NCBI RefSeq assembly: GCF_030269905.1
Contig: NZ_BSVC01000014.1
Span: 19,931 to 83,930, forward strand
Direction: 5' to 3'
Length of the DNA: 64,000 nt
DNA from: Pelosinus sp. IPA-1
GTDB lineage: Bacteria; Bacillota; Negativicutes; DSM-13327
Program-made: the position numbers and the translations under genes
Notes under the pieces: model-generated
Databases searched by the model: none
Seen by the model: the letters and a program-made list of their open reading frames with translations, nothing else
What the model was told of the DNA's origin: nothing
Shown: piece after piece, positions 45,584 through 54,146 of the stretch
Layout of the letters: each line of letters opens with the position of its first letter
Numbering within the stretch: the first letter of the stretch is position 1

Positions 45584-45785
45584 AATATATTTCTATCAAT
45601 AGCTTTATTTTATTAGCAAAATAGCTGATAACCATGTTGCAATAAAAAATATTACCGCATGTAAAGTTGGCCATATGTGATATTTTAATTTTTAGAACGC
45701 CATAGGCAATGCCTACTCCAAGATTATCAAGGTTTGCTGCTATAGTAATCAAAATACTAAAAAGCAGGATGCTCATCAAATCCAC
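45582..45785 (-). pseudogene. Broken ytaF/mntP-like membrane-protein remnant
   Basis: Residues 1-35 (LITIAANLDNLGVGIAYGVL) look like helix 1 of YtaF/MntP-type proteins, which are about 200 residues. After KIKIS the frame becomes unlikely (TCGNIFYCN), while the +1 frame of the same DNA reads hydrophobically (LHAVIFFIATWLSAILL), as the intact family would. So a frameshift plus C-terminal truncation is inferred. There is no good ribosome site. YtaF is a sporulation-associated protein, so its decay is compatible with a functional copy elsewhere. Confidence 0.6.
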
Positions 45786-45857
45786 TACTTAATAGAACAT
45801 TGCTATATGGTATGGAATCGATGGCATTTTGGTTCCGGAGGACAGAGAGGTGTAAGA

Positions 45858-47075
45858 ATGGGACAAAAACAAACCCGCCATCTCAAAAAAGGGCGAGTTG
45901 CTATATTATTAGCAATGATTATCTTTTTAATCGCAGGGGTTTATTATGTATTCGGGAGATTCTCTACAACCAGCACGTTGGCGAATACCTTTTTCATGAA
46001 AGAAAAAATTAATATATTGGTTCTGGGCGTTGATACACGTGAAGATGATGTGGGGCGTTCGGATACCAATTTTGTCGTTACAATCGATACAAGTGCAAAA
46101 AAAATCACCATGTTTTCCATTCCCCGCGATTCTCGCGTAAAAATTGATGGGCATGGGTGGGATAAAATTAATCATGCCTATGCTTTTGGTGGCTCTAAAC
46201 TTTCAAAATCTACTGTTGAAAATCTGATGGGTATATCTTTAGATTATACTGTAGTCATAAATATTCAAGGATTTGTGCGCATGATTGATGCAGTTGGTGG
46301 AATTACTATTGATGTAGATAAAAGAATGTATTACTCCGATCCATATGATGATGATGGAGGATTATACATTGATCTTCATCCTGGTGTTCAAAAATTAAAT
46401 GGGAAAACTGCTATTGAATATGTACGTTATAGGGATGAAGAAGGTGATATAGGTCGTGTAAACCGACAACAAAAGTTCATGAAAGCATTATTACAGGAAA
46501 TCAGCAAACCCCAGCTTATTACGAAATTACCTGATGTTATTAAAGAGTTCGCTGCAGCAGTCAAAACAGATATGTCAACAAAAGATATGGTTAAGCTAAT
46601 CCCTGTTATAAACGAGGCAGCAAAATCAGGCCTACATACGGAATGGTTATCAGGAAATCCATGCTGGATACAAGATGTTAGTTACTGGTTGCCTGATATA
46701 AAGGAGCTTAGGTCTAAGGTTGCTCAAATACAAGGTATTACTGTAGACGAACGATATGCACAAGCAACGGATCGATTAGCTAGAGAATATGCAAATTCAG
46801 TGCCGCAGGAAATACGGGTAGCTGAGTCTTCAACAGTCACTAAAAAATCCACGAGTTTAGATAAGCAAACTACAGATGGTAATAAAAATGCAGTAACTAC
46901 TATTAAGATAACTCCAATTCCTATAACTAATGAAACTGAGACTACCTCTGCAAATGGGAAAAAGATTTCTGATCCCAAGACGACTAAAACTATGAATAGT
47001 TCAAGCGTAGATGTTCAAGGAGAAAGTAAGGGAGTAGCTCAAAAGAATAGTACGATGGATGCAAAGGGGAAATAA
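45858..47075 (+). CDS. LytR-CpsA-Psr (LCP) family protein
   Basis: The ATG at 45858 with GAGAGGTG upstream gives 405 residues. After a short basic N-terminus comes one membrane helix (about 12-34), then an extracytoplasmic LCP domain with LGVDTREDDVGRSDTNFVV, FSIPRDSRVKI and AIEYVRYRDEEGDIGRVNRQ, which line the polyprenyl-phosphate pocket. The last 80 residues are Ser/Thr/Lys-rich and probably disordered. LCP enzymes attach secondary polymers to peptidoglycan from undecaprenyl carriers; uppP follows about 120 bases downstream. Confidence 0.93.
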   Translation: MGQKQTRHLKKGRVAILLAMIIFLIAGVYYVFGRFSTTSTLANTFFMKEKINILVLGVDTREDDVGRSDTNFVVTIDTSAKKITMFSIPRDSRVKIDGHGWDKINHAYAFGGSKLSKSTVENLMGISLDYTVVINIQGFVRMIDAVGGITIDVDKRMYYSDPYDDDGGLYIDLHPGVQKLNGKTAIEYVRYRDEEGDIGRVNRQQKFMKALLQEISKPQLITKLPDVIKEFAAAVKTDMSTKDMVKLIPVINEAAKSGLHTEWLSGNPCWIQDVSYWLPDIKELRSKVAQIQGITVDERYAQATDRLAREYANSVPQEIRVAESSTVTKKSTSLDKQTTDGNKNAVTTIKITPIPITNETETTSANGKKISDPKTTKTMNSSSVDVQGESKGVAQKNSTMDAKGK

Positions 47076-47198
47076 TCCACTTTGTAGAGTAATATTTCGG
47101 AATGTAGATGAGATAATTCAAGGAATGACTTATATGGAGCTAGAACGTGCCAATTTATTTTATATACTTTAAATTAACACAACAAAGGGGTTCTTACA

Positions 47199-48020
47199 TT
47201 GACCATACTTCAAACGCTTATTTTTGCAATCGTTCAGGGAATTACAGAACTTTTCCCTATTAGTAGTGTAGCACATGGTGTTTTAACGCCATATTTCTTT
47301 AATTGGAATTTAGATCCCGCTTTTTTGAAGGAACATTTTCTTCCATTTTTAGTGATGCTACATTTAGGCACTGCCATAACTCTTTTATTGTATTTCGGAA
47401 CAGAATGGACAAAAATTATAGCCTCTATATTCAACAAAGATGATAAGTCCAGAAAGTTAATGTTTCTTATATTAATTGGTACTATTCCAGCTGCTTTAAT
47501 TGGACTTTTCCTAGAGAGTCCACTTCGCCATATGTTTAGTAATGTAAGCAGTGCGGCGTTTTTCTTAATTATAAATGGATTTATATTATATTGGGGCGAA
47601 AAATTGCGAGGAGGAGGACAGGGGCAGAAGAGTATTGACGATCTTAGTTATAAACAAGCGGCTATTATCGGATTATTTCAATCGCTAGCACTTGTTCCAG
47701 GCTTTTCTCGTTCTGGCGCTACAATGACGGCGGGATTTTGGATGGGCTTAAAACATAAGGACTCTGCTCGGTTTTCCATGCTGCTTGCTACCCCGATAAT
47801 AATTGGAGCTAGCATTGTTGAAGTGCCAAAGCTTATTCATACTGACATCACTGGCTTATTTCAAATCTCCCTAATTGGAGGTATTACATCTGGTATAGCC
47901 GCTTTTTTAAGCGTATGGGCTTTAATGAGATGGTTCGGTACTAATGAAATTAATGCAATGCGTCCATTTGCCTGGTACTGTTGGGTAGTTGGCTTTGTGG
48001 TTCTGGTAAGTCAAATTTAA
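47199..48020 (+). CDS. uppP: Undecaprenyl-diphosphatase, divergent UppP/BacA
   Basis: A 273-residue membrane protein with about eight helices, recycling undecaprenyl diphosphate to the monophosphate carrier and conferring bacitracin tolerance. Motif 1 is QGITELFPISSVAHGVL (E/Q-x3-E and SS-x2-H retained, but VA replaces the common TG/SG). Motif 2 is LVPGFSRSGATMTAGFWMG, fully conserved. TTG start with AAAGGGG upstream. Functionally linked to the preceding LCP gene through the shared lipid carrier. Confidence 0.9.
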   Translation: MTILQTLIFAIVQGITELFPISSVAHGVLTPYFFNWNLDPAFLKEHFLPFLVMLHLGTAITLLLYFGTEWTKIIASIFNKDDKSRKLMFLILIGTIPAALIGLFLESPLRHMFSNVSSAAFFLIINGFILYWGEKLRGGGQGQKSIDDLSYKQAAIIGLFQSLALVPGFSRSGATMTAGFWMGLKHKDSARFSMLLATPIIIGASIVEVPKLIHTDITGLFQISLIGGITSGIAAFLSVWALMRWFGTNEINAMRPFAWYCWVVGFVVLVSQI

Positions 48021-48085
48021 GAAAGAGGGCAACTAAATAAGTTAAGGTACTTTAAATTTTATAAGATTAAGTACAAGCGGAGATC

Positions 48086-48114
48086 TTGACTTTGCGGCAA
48101 CAGAAGCATAAAAT
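48086..48114 (+). promoter_or_regulatory. Promoter of the tRNA-Thr gene
   Basis: TTGACT and TAAAAT with a 17-base spacer end 14 bases before the tRNA. Confidence 0.75.
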
Positions 48115-48128
48115 AGTAAAGGTAGATC

Positions 48129-48204
48129 GCCGGTATAGCTCAGTTGGTAGAGCAACTCATTCGTAATGAGTAGGTCTGCAGTTCGAATCTGCATATCGGC
48201 TCCA
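48129..48204 (+). tRNA. tRNA-Thr (anticodon CGT)
   Basis: A 76-base gene folding into a full cloverleaf. The acceptor is GCCGGTA with TATCGGC (one G-T pair), the D-arm has AGTTGGTAGA, the anticodon stem is ACTCA/TGAGT with loop TTCGTAA, and the T-loop is TTCGAAT. CCA is encoded. Anticodon CGT reads ACG codons. Its 3' half is the integration target of the downstream element and remains intact after insertion. Confidence 0.97.
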
Positions 48205-48206
48205 GT
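48157..48206 (+). repeat. attL: 50-bp direct repeat inside tRNA-Thr
   Basis: Begins in the anticodon stem and runs two bases past the encoded CCA. Identical to 63808-63857. The flanking bases differ on both sides, fixing the repeat length. Confidence 0.95.
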
Positions 48207-48213
48207 GAAATCA

Positions 48214-48244
48214 AGGGTTCGTAGAGATGCGGACTCTTTTTTTA
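48214..48244 (+). terminator. Element-borne terminator for tRNA-Thr
   Basis: GGGTTCG pairs with CGGACTC (two G-T pairs) around an 8-base loop, followed by T7. It lies inside the element just after attL and replaces the host terminator that was displaced to 63866. Confidence 0.75.
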
Positions 48245-48252
48245 TGTAAAGA

Positions 48253-48273
48253 TGTCCCTTGTTTTGTCCCTTA
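48253..48273 (+). promoter_or_regulatory. Putative integrase arm-type sites, left end
   Basis: TGTCCCTTG (48253) and TGTCCCTTA (48265), 12 bp apart, inside the element about 47 bp from attL. The same motif with the same 12-bp spacing occurs at the right end (63674-63714). Confidence 0.7.
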
Positions 48274-48334
48274 ACGTCTAAAAACCATTGGCAACAACAA
48301 CAAATAAACACCAATTTCGTAATATATAAAGAGA

Positions 48335-48365
48335 AAAGCAGGCTATTATTTAGCCTGCTTTTTTT
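48335..48365 (-). terminator. Terminator at the end of the integrase gene
   Basis: AAAGCAGGCTA pairs with TAGCCTGCTTT; the integrase stop codon lies in its loop. T-runs exist on both strands. Confidence 0.8.
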
Positions 48366-49542
48366 GTGCGCTTATGTTCGGTTCTTGTTTAGTGAGAAAT
48401 GTATTCATACTATCTGCTAACTGTGTATCTACTGACTGAAGTGCGTGACTATAAATATTTCCTGTAGTTCGTATGTCGGCATGTCCAAGGCGACTAGATA
48501 CGCTTTTTAATGATGCACCAGATGCAATCAATAATGTTGCGCTGGTATGGCGTAGGCTATGAAAAGTAATGTGTGGTAGCCCATGACGTTTGAGGAATTT
48601 ACTAAACCATTGTGAGGGTGAGGTAGTACATATTTTATTGCCGTTCCATTGTGTGAAAAGGCGGTCGGTTTTATTCCACTTATCCCCTAGCCTTAAACAT
48701 TCCGCGTTTTGCCATGCCTTATATTGTTTCAATAAAGAAATGATGCTGGTTGGTAGAGTGACAGTTCTATTGCTTGAATTATTCTTAGGTGACTTATCAA
48801 ATGTCCCAAAACCAGATAATGACTGACTAGCACGGTTTACGGTTAAGTGCCCCTCATTTAGATCAATGTCTGACCATTCAAGACCACATAACTCACCAAT
48901 TCTAAGACCACTAGCAAGAGCTAGCAATATGATGGTGCGATGTTTGATTTCTTCAACCTCTAAACATTCAAGCATTTTATAGGTTTGTTCTTCATTATAG
49001 ACATCTGTCTTAGTTTTTTTTAGTGTGGGTGGCTTTACACGATCACAAGGGCTATTGGGTATAATTTGCCATTGGACAGCATCACGCAACATTGAAGAGA
49101 GAACACGATAGCAATATGTCACAGCCTCACTAGATAAAGTGCCTGCCTTACCATCAAGTCTAAGTCCATCCTCTTGTAAGTTATTTATGAATGCCAAGAC
49201 TTGCAAAGGTTTCAGTTTAGCGATATCTATATGTCCTAATGCTGGGATGATACGTTTATCAATGTACAACTTATAGGTTTGTTGTGTTTTGGGTGCAAGA
49301 TTTTTCTGGCAGTATTCTTTAAACCACCGTTCGGCAAAGTCTTTTATTTTGAGTTTACCCGTGAGTGTAACATTGCCACGCTGAACTTCGGTAGCAAATT
49401 CATGATAAAAACGTTTTGCTTCTGTCGGGCTGTTAGCTGTGATTGTTTTAGTATGGCAAATTTGTTTACCTTGTCCATCATAGCCAGCAGTAACTGTTAA
49501 TAAATATGAGTTTTCGCCACGTTTTTTAATTTTACTAGGCAT
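48346..49542 (-). CDS. int: Tyrosine recombinase / phage integrase
   Basis: A 398-residue integrase. It has an N-terminal arm-binding AP2-like domain (KKRGENSYLLTVTAGYDGQG), a SAM-like core-binding domain (about 65-165) and a C-terminal catalytic domain. Catalytic residues visible: Arg in ALASGLRIGELCGLEW, HSLRHTSATLL (H-x2-R), LGH, and the nucleophile Tyr in GNIYSHAL. It is the Tn916/Lambda-type architecture that needs arm sites, which are present at both ends. It sits next to attL and is transcribed towards it; eight-base overlap with the upstream zinc-protein gene. Confidence 0.95.
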   Translation of the reverse strand: MPSKIKKRGENSYLLTVTAGYDGQGKQICHTKTITANSPTEAKRFYHEFATEVQRGNVTLTGKLKIKDFAERWFKEYCQKNLAPKTQQTYKLYIDKRIIPALGHIDIAKLKPLQVLAFINNLQEDGLRLDGKAGTLSSEAVTYCYRVLSSMLRDAVQWQIIPNSPCDRVKPPTLKKTKTDVYNEEQTYKMLECLEVEEIKHRTIILLALASGLRIGELCGLEWSDIDLNEGHLTVNRASQSLSGFGTFDKSPKNNSSNRTVTLPTSIISLLKQYKAWQNAECLRLGDKWNKTDRLFTQWNGNKICTTSPSQWFSKFLKRHGLPHITFHSLRHTSATLLIASGASLKSVSSRLGHADIRTTGNIYSHALQSVDTQLADSMNTFLTKQEPNISAQKKQAK

Positions 49543-50620
49543 TATTATGCACCGTCCTTAATGCTTTTTCTAAACGCTCGATATCAATGTTGTATTCAGA
49601 TGACGCCTCCTCTAAGGTAGAGCCTGAGATACACGCTTCTAGTGCTTTTGCAAGTTTTTTCTCTTCGTCTCTATAACGCTGTTGTTTCGAAGCAGTTTGG
49701 CATGAAAGGGAACAGTATTTGGAAGAATTTTTTGAAGGAATAAAGTAATTCGTGCATTTAGTATTTTGGCAACATTGCATACTTCTGCCTTGAACCCAAT
49801 CCATAAAAACCATTAAGTATAGAGACGATAAAAGTGAGGTGAATTCCCATTGCCACTTGGGTTCCTTTATATAATATATTTTTTCTTTGTCTGAGTCTGT
49901 AAAAGTAATTATTGGTCTTACTCCTATTAGCCCCCGATTCATTGTTTCTTGCACAAGATATAAAGCCTCACTAATAAGGGTAGATAGTTCCTTGTCTTTT
50001 TCTCCTAATACTAAGCTTTTTCTATCTTCTTGAATTATTGAAGCGCATTCCATGTAAAGCTCTTCAGAGGAGAAATCTTTTAGCGGTAATAATTGTGTTG
50101 CTTCCCACGGATCGATTTCTTTGACATGTTTTATGAGGTACGCTTTATCCTTGTTACGTACTGCGTTATACAAGTCTAACATATCCCGAAAAATAACAAC
50201 CTCTTTTGAAAAATCATTAAAGTGTATTTTGTCTTCTAATGTAGAATCGCTATGCTTATCGGCAGGTTCAAATTTTGGGAAATTTTTAAAACTAAGAAGT
50301 GAGTTTTTATTATAAAAGTAATTTGTAAAGGGAAGACCAAATGTTTGAGTCCAACGAAGAAGCATATTGAAATTAGTAGAATCCAAAGAAGCAAATATTG
50401 CTGGTAAAGTGTACTTCTTCTTTTTGTTTAAATCTTTAGGTGAGGGAGTATTGAAGATTTTTATCCATTGTTCTTTAGTAATATTCTGTTCAGAGTAATC
50501 AAAAGGATTATAGAAGATACAATCATCTGAGATCGGTGTAATATAATCGTTTTCTATAATAAAATTTTTGACATACCATTTTAGTGTAAGTCCTGATTCT
50601 AGAATAAACGGTGTATTCAT
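49535..50620 (-). CDS. CGNR-like zinc-finger protein of unknown role
   Basis: A 361-residue protein with AGGAGG before the ATG. The first 250 residues are not recognised. Residues about 285-325 contain CCQNTKCTNYFIP and YCSLSCQTASKQQRYRD, a four-Cys zinc ribbon like the CGNR finger but with CQTA in place of CGNR. The final 40 residues look helical and could bind DNA. It overlaps int by eight bases and shares its promoter region. In this position satellites usually carry the master repressor, so a regulatory role is possible but unproven. Confidence 0.7.
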   Translation of the reverse strand: MNTPFILESGLTLKWYVKNFIIENDYITPISDDCIFYNPFDYSEQNITKEQWIKIFNTPSPKDLNKKKKYTLPAIFASLDSTNFNMLLRWTQTFGLPFTNYFYNKNSLLSFKNFPKFEPADKHSDSTLEDKIHFNDFSKEVVIFRDMLDLYNAVRNKDKAYLIKHVKEIDPWEATQLLPLKDFSSEELYMECASIIQEDRKSLVLGEKDKELSTLISEALYLVQETMNRGLIGVRPIITFTDSDKEKIYYIKEPKWQWEFTSLLSSLYLMVFMDWVQGRSMQCCQNTKCTNYFIPSKNSSKYCSLSCQTASKQQRYRDEEKKLAKALEACISGSTLEEASSEYNIDIERLEKALRTVHNNA

Positions 50621-50645
50621 GTATTTTCCTCCTATAAAATATCAT

Positions 50646-50676
50646 CGTTACTGTTTCGTTATCTTTTATAGTAACG
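50646..50676. promoter_or_regulatory. Inverted-repeat operator candidate in the divergent control region
   Basis: CGTTACT and AGTAACG, 7-bp arms 17 bases apart, between the leftward int unit and the rightward early genes. This is where a phage-type repressor would act. The rest of 50677-50965 holds only an AT-rich stretch and a GAGG/CCTC hairpin. Confidence 0.5.
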
Positions 50677-50965
50677 GAATTGTGGTATTCTTATTATAAG
50701 AAAAACATTAGAAGGAGTCAACGTGGTTGCTTGATCTTGATAACAAAAAAACTACAGCTATTCTTTTTGATCCGATTTAGATCGAAAAGAACAAAAATTT
50801 TTACACAACCTATAAAATCTGTTATAAAAGGCACGTTTATTTCCATATGTAGTAGAGGGGGAAATTAAACTCCTCAATATAAACGTTATTTGCAAGATTC
50901 AATTAATCAGATTTAAAGATGAAAGAATGTCAAATACGGAAAAACTATCAAAGGAGGTGAAACAT

Positions 50966-51199
50966 ATGCAAACGATTGTTAATGATAAGGAGCTTGCAAA
51001 AATACTAGATCCAACAGGGAAGATCATTACTCCATGGGCACTTAGGACGTGGAGACTGCAAGGTGGTATGCCTTCATTTTCGGTTGGAAGAAGGATATTT
51101 TTCCGATTGTCTTCTGTGCTTGCGTGGATCGATCAAAAGGAGAAGGGCGCCCAAGTGGCAGAACCTGCTCAATATGGAATGTTGCGTAAGATAGACTAA
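50966..51199 (+). CDS. Excisionase/AlpA-like helix-turn-helix protein
   Basis: The ATG at 50966 has a near-perfect AAAGGAGGTGA seven bases upstream, giving 77 residues. The sequence ELAKILDPTGKIITPWALRT then WRLQGGMPSFSVGRRIFFR is a MerR/excisionase-like winged HTH, with WIDQKEKG as the final helix. Proteins of this size act as directionality factors or early activators in integrated elements. First rightward gene after the control region. Confidence 0.75.
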   Translation: MQTIVNDKELAKILDPTGKIITPWALRTWRLQGGMPSFSVGRRIFFRLSSVLAWIDQKEKGAQVAEPAQYGMLRKID

Positions 51200-51360
51200 T
51201 GGTCTTAATAATGATTCTTTGGCAGGATAGACGGTGCTTAACTTAATTTTTTACTGAACTCAAAAATGTCGATATCTTGCATGTTTAGCTTTATGCACAG
51301 TAGAGGGCGATTTTATATGCCCTCAAAGAATAAAAAAAGGCGGTAATTAAAATACAAAAT

Positions 51361-52092
51361 TTGTTAATGGTTAATGGTGTACGTGGGTACATTGATGGAA
51401 ATGGTATTGCACAACTCAATCTGGAAGATGTGGCTAGAGGCCTGGGATTTGTTGATAATTCTAAAGAAATCGAATATGTTAGATGGAATACTGTAATGGG
51501 ATATTTAAAAGGTTTTGGATTTTCGCAGGAAGTTGCGAAAGAATCATTTATACCTGAAAATATCTTTTACAGATTGGCAATGAAAGCCAAGAATGAAATC
51601 GCTGAAAAGTTTCAAGCACTCGTTGCGGATGAGATATTGCCAGCTATTAGAAAAACAGGCTCGTATTTAGTTAGACAAGTCCCTGTGTTGCCTCAAAACT
51701 ATAAAGAAGCTTTGGTTGCTCTCCTTGGTGCAGTTGAAAATAATGAAAGGATTACCAAAGAAAACCTCGCTATGCTTCCTAAAGCAGAATTTTATGATGT
51801 TGTTACCCAATCAGATGAAGAATTTACAATTCAGGAAGTGGCTAGTATTTTAGCGAATAAGAAATTGGGTAGAAATAATCTGTTTAAGTATCTTATTTCT
51901 AAAGGTGTTTTGATTAACTCTCGCATTCCTTACAGAGACCAGATAGAGGCTGACAGGTTTAGAGTCGTTGAAACATCTTGGATGCACCCAAAAACTAAAG
52001 AGATTAATATTGCCACTCAGGTTGTAGCTACTCAAAAAGGTTTTGATTATATTGTAAAACTCCTTAAAGAAGATAACTATAAAGTTTATTAG
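51361..52092 (+). CDS. Phage antirepressor (BRO-N-like plus KilAC domains)
   Basis: About 243 residues. The N-terminal part (NGVRGYIDGNGIAQLNLEDV, ARGLGFVDNS) is BRO/antirepressor-like. The C-terminal part (AEFYDVVTQSDEEFTIQEVA, GRNNLFKYLISKGVL, IPYRDQIEADRFRVVE) is a clear KilAC domain. TTG at 51361 is taken as the start, but GGCGG lies nearer to in-frame ATT/ATA codons at 51346-51354, so the N-terminus may be longer. A GAGGGC/GCCCTC hairpin precedes it. Probably lifts repression on induction. Confidence 0.85.
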   Translation: MLMVNGVRGYIDGNGIAQLNLEDVARGLGFVDNSKEIEYVRWNTVMGYLKGFGFSQEVAKESFIPENIFYRLAMKAKNEIAEKFQALVADEILPAIRKTGSYLVRQVPVLPQNYKEALVALLGAVENNERITKENLAMLPKAEFYDVVTQSDEEFTIQEVASILANKKLGRNNLFKYLISKGVLINSRIPYRDQIEADRFRVVETSWMHPKTKEINIATQVVATQKGFDYIVKLLKEDNYKVY

Positions 52093-52275
52093 GTAAGGAC
52101 AAAACCCATTTACTTTAATTAGTAAGTGGGCTTTATATGATCGGTTAGAAGCTGGATTAATGAGGCAATGATCTAAAATAAAGTATGTATTTACCTCTGG
52201 GACATGTCGAACGTAGTGAGACTTATTAGTTACCACATCTCACCGCACCAATAAAAGAAAGGATTATTTTATAGA

Positions 52276-53121
52276 TTGCCATTAAATTTAGAACAGGAGA
52301 AATTGCTTTGTAAACTTTGGGAAGCAAGCGAAGAAAAATATCAAGAGTTTTGTCAAAAGATAAAAGACTTAAGAAATAAAGATCAAGTTGTAAAGAAAAT
52401 TAATCATAAAGTCATTCACTGTGGCGATGTAATTGAAATTTATGAGTTTGAGTATCCAACGATAATTGGCCTTGAAAGAAAGAAAAAACCAGCTAGTTCT
52501 ATCAATCAGCCAGTAATAAGTAATCCCAAAACACTGCTAAAAAAAAAGCTTTCAAAAACAATGAGGATCTATCATAACTTTATTAGGTTGGCTTACGTTA
52601 ATTTTAACAATACTCAATCAAGATTTGTGACTCTAACATTCTTAGCACAGGACACTGACCTGGGCGAATGTAATAAGTGTTTTGATTCTTTTATGAAGCG
52701 AATGCGTAGGAGATTTGGCAAGACTTTTAAATATATTGCTGTTCCTAGTTTTGATAGTATTGGATCTATTCGCTACCATATGTTTTTTGATATTGCTGTA
52801 GAGCATGTAGAATTGTCTGCTCTTTGGTCACATGGCAGAACTTATATTAAGCTAATTCAAGGCTCGAAGAGCCTTGATAAACTTATCTTTAAATACATGA
52901 GACAAACACTTCTTGACGAGAAATCGGATAAAAGGCTTATAGGTAAAAAGACTTATTTTAAGAGTAGAAATTTAAATAAGCCAGTTGAGTTATATAATCA
53001 AAATGCTTTAAATGTTCTGGAACAATTTCACCAGAATCCAAATGAGCAATATCCAGTAAAAATTTATGAGTCTGTATACAATGGCGAAGTTAAGTATCAA
53101 AAATTAGTTACAAAAACATAA
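52276..53121 (+). CDS. Rolling-circle-type replication protein (G2P/Rep-like) with altered HUH motif
   Basis: A 281-residue protein whose middle, RFVTLTF...LGECNKCFDSFMKRMRRRFG...KYIAVPSFD, follows the HUH replication-initiator family (phage G2P / plasmid Rep). The metal-binding His-hydrophobe-His position reads IRYHMFFD, so the first His is Arg. The catalytic-Tyr helix would be LIFKYMRQ. KKTYFKSRNLNKP near residue 235 is also a family trait. TTG start with a distant AAAGGA. It likely nicks or binds the element origin; loss of one His makes activity uncertain. Confidence 0.7.
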   Translation: MPLNLEQEKLLCKLWEASEEKYQEFCQKIKDLRNKDQVVKKINHKVIHCGDVIEIYEFEYPTIIGLERKKKPASSINQPVISNPKTLLKKKLSKTMRIYHNFIRLAYVNFNNTQSRFVTLTFLAQDTDLGECNKCFDSFMKRMRRRFGKTFKYIAVPSFDSIGSIRYHMFFDIAVEHVELSALWSHGRTYIKLIQGSKSLDKLIFKYMRQTLLDEKSDKRLIGKKTYFKSRNLNKPVELYNQNALNVLEQFHQNPNEQYPVKIYESVYNGEVKYQKLVTKT

Positions 53122-53209
53122 ATAAGAAAACAGGCATAATCCCTTGCTTATTGGAAGAACGCCTGTTTCTTATACCATTTTTGATGTTATGGGAGCCTCC
53201 AGAGTTCAT

Positions 53210-53494
53210 TCATTGGAGATTGTCCTCTACGCATTCGCTAAGAGGAGTTTTCATGCCTTTTAATATCTTCTCTTTCATTCTTGGTATACTTGTTAAGAAT
53301 ACTGTTTCATCAAAAGGTTCACCAATATCATAATACGATACGCTGGTCATTTTATACTTTAGTTGGTTTTTCTTAACGAACCGTTTAAGAATAGGCATAG
53401 GGGCGATCATACAGTGATTAGATTCTTCAAACCACTGCTTACTTTTATTTCTCCAAATTAATAAGGCAAAAGTTCTTGCGTCTGACTCTGTCAT
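53210..53494 (-). CDS. Hypothetical protein (94 aa)
   Basis: The ATG at 53494 with GGAG eleven bases upstream; a GTG four codons earlier is too close to that site. Soluble, begins MTESDARTFALLIWRNKSKQ, with a WFEES and a Tyr-rich SVSYYDIGEPFDE stretch. Family not recognised. Convergent with the replication gene, 20 bases downstream of another small minus-strand gene, and likely co-transcribed with it. Confidence 0.55.
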   Translation of the reverse strand: MTESDARTFALLIWRNKSKQWFEESNHCMIAPMPILKRFVKKNQLKYKMTSVSYYDIGEPFDETVFLTSIPRMKEKILKGMKTPLSECVEDNLQ

Positions 53495-53514
53495 TAATAA
53501 AATCACTCCTAAAG

Positions 53515-53724
53515 CTATATAAGGTGGTGTTTGCGAACTTTTTTTGAGTTATTTTCGCCTAAATTATTTTCTTGAATGATATTCCTTTGGATTGCATCTC
53601 CAATTGGTCTCAAGGTTGTATTGTTCATCACTTCTTGTTTTACGTTTAGCTCTATAAATTTGTCAGCTTCTTCGATGTTTTGGAAGATTTCATTTCTTTC
53701 TGTTTGCCAAGTGACTAAAATCAT
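53515..53724 (-). CDS. Hypothetical protein (69 aa)
   Basis: The ATG at 53724 with GGAG nine bases upstream. Sequence begins MILVTWQTERNEIFQNIEEA; a short helical protein ending in a basic KKVRKHH tail. The ILVTWQTERNE start could be a beta strand of a small DNA- or protein-binding fold. No family recognised. First of two leftward small genes. Confidence 0.55.
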   Translation of the reverse strand: MILVTWQTERNEIFQNIEEADKFIELNVKQEVMNNTTLRPIGDAIQRNIIQENNLGENNSKKVRKHHLI

Positions 53725-53815
53725 ATAAATCAACTCCTGGAAATTAATTATGACCACGTAGATAGTTTACAATAGATTGCCACAAGAATCAACAATATTT
53801 TACCAAATATAACAT

Positions 53816-53855
53816 ATAATTCCATTTTAGAATTGTAATTCTAAAATAGAATTAT
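53816..53855. repeat. 40-bp near-perfect palindrome
   Basis: Two 19-base arms around GT with a single mismatch; core ATAATTC-ATTTTAGAATT. It lies in the 390-base gap upstream of terS, which holds no gene I can support. A related smaller palindrome with the same ATAATTCTATTTT core is at 55391. Candidate replication origin, regulator site or cruciform. Confidence 0.85.
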
Positions 53856-54146
53856 CGGTTTGTATTGCTTAATAATAGAGGTAGAAGTACTCTGTGATAG
53901 CAATACTGAGTTAAATGAGAACAAACTGAGAATGATAAAGCTTAATACTGATTTTTGCTTTGCTTATCATGTTAAGTTTTGTTAAGATTTATCTCAAAAT
54001 GCGTTATATGCGATTGTTTAGGCTTAGTAATATGACTGATATGCTTGTATAGGTAGGTATTTAAAATCCTCTTACAGTCTGAGTATTCGAACATGATAAC
54101 AATTGTAACTAATGAAATAATACTAAATAAAAAGGAGAATGTTAAT

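Noticed and set aside
48042..48314. Open reading frame on the minus strand over tRNA-Thr
   Set aside because: It runs through the tRNA and attL and has no ribosome site; the DNA is explained by the tRNA.
50680..50868. 62-aa basic frame upstream of the excisionase-like gene
   Set aside because: No usable ribosome site and low-complexity Lys/Ile composition as expected from AT-rich DNA; treated as control region.
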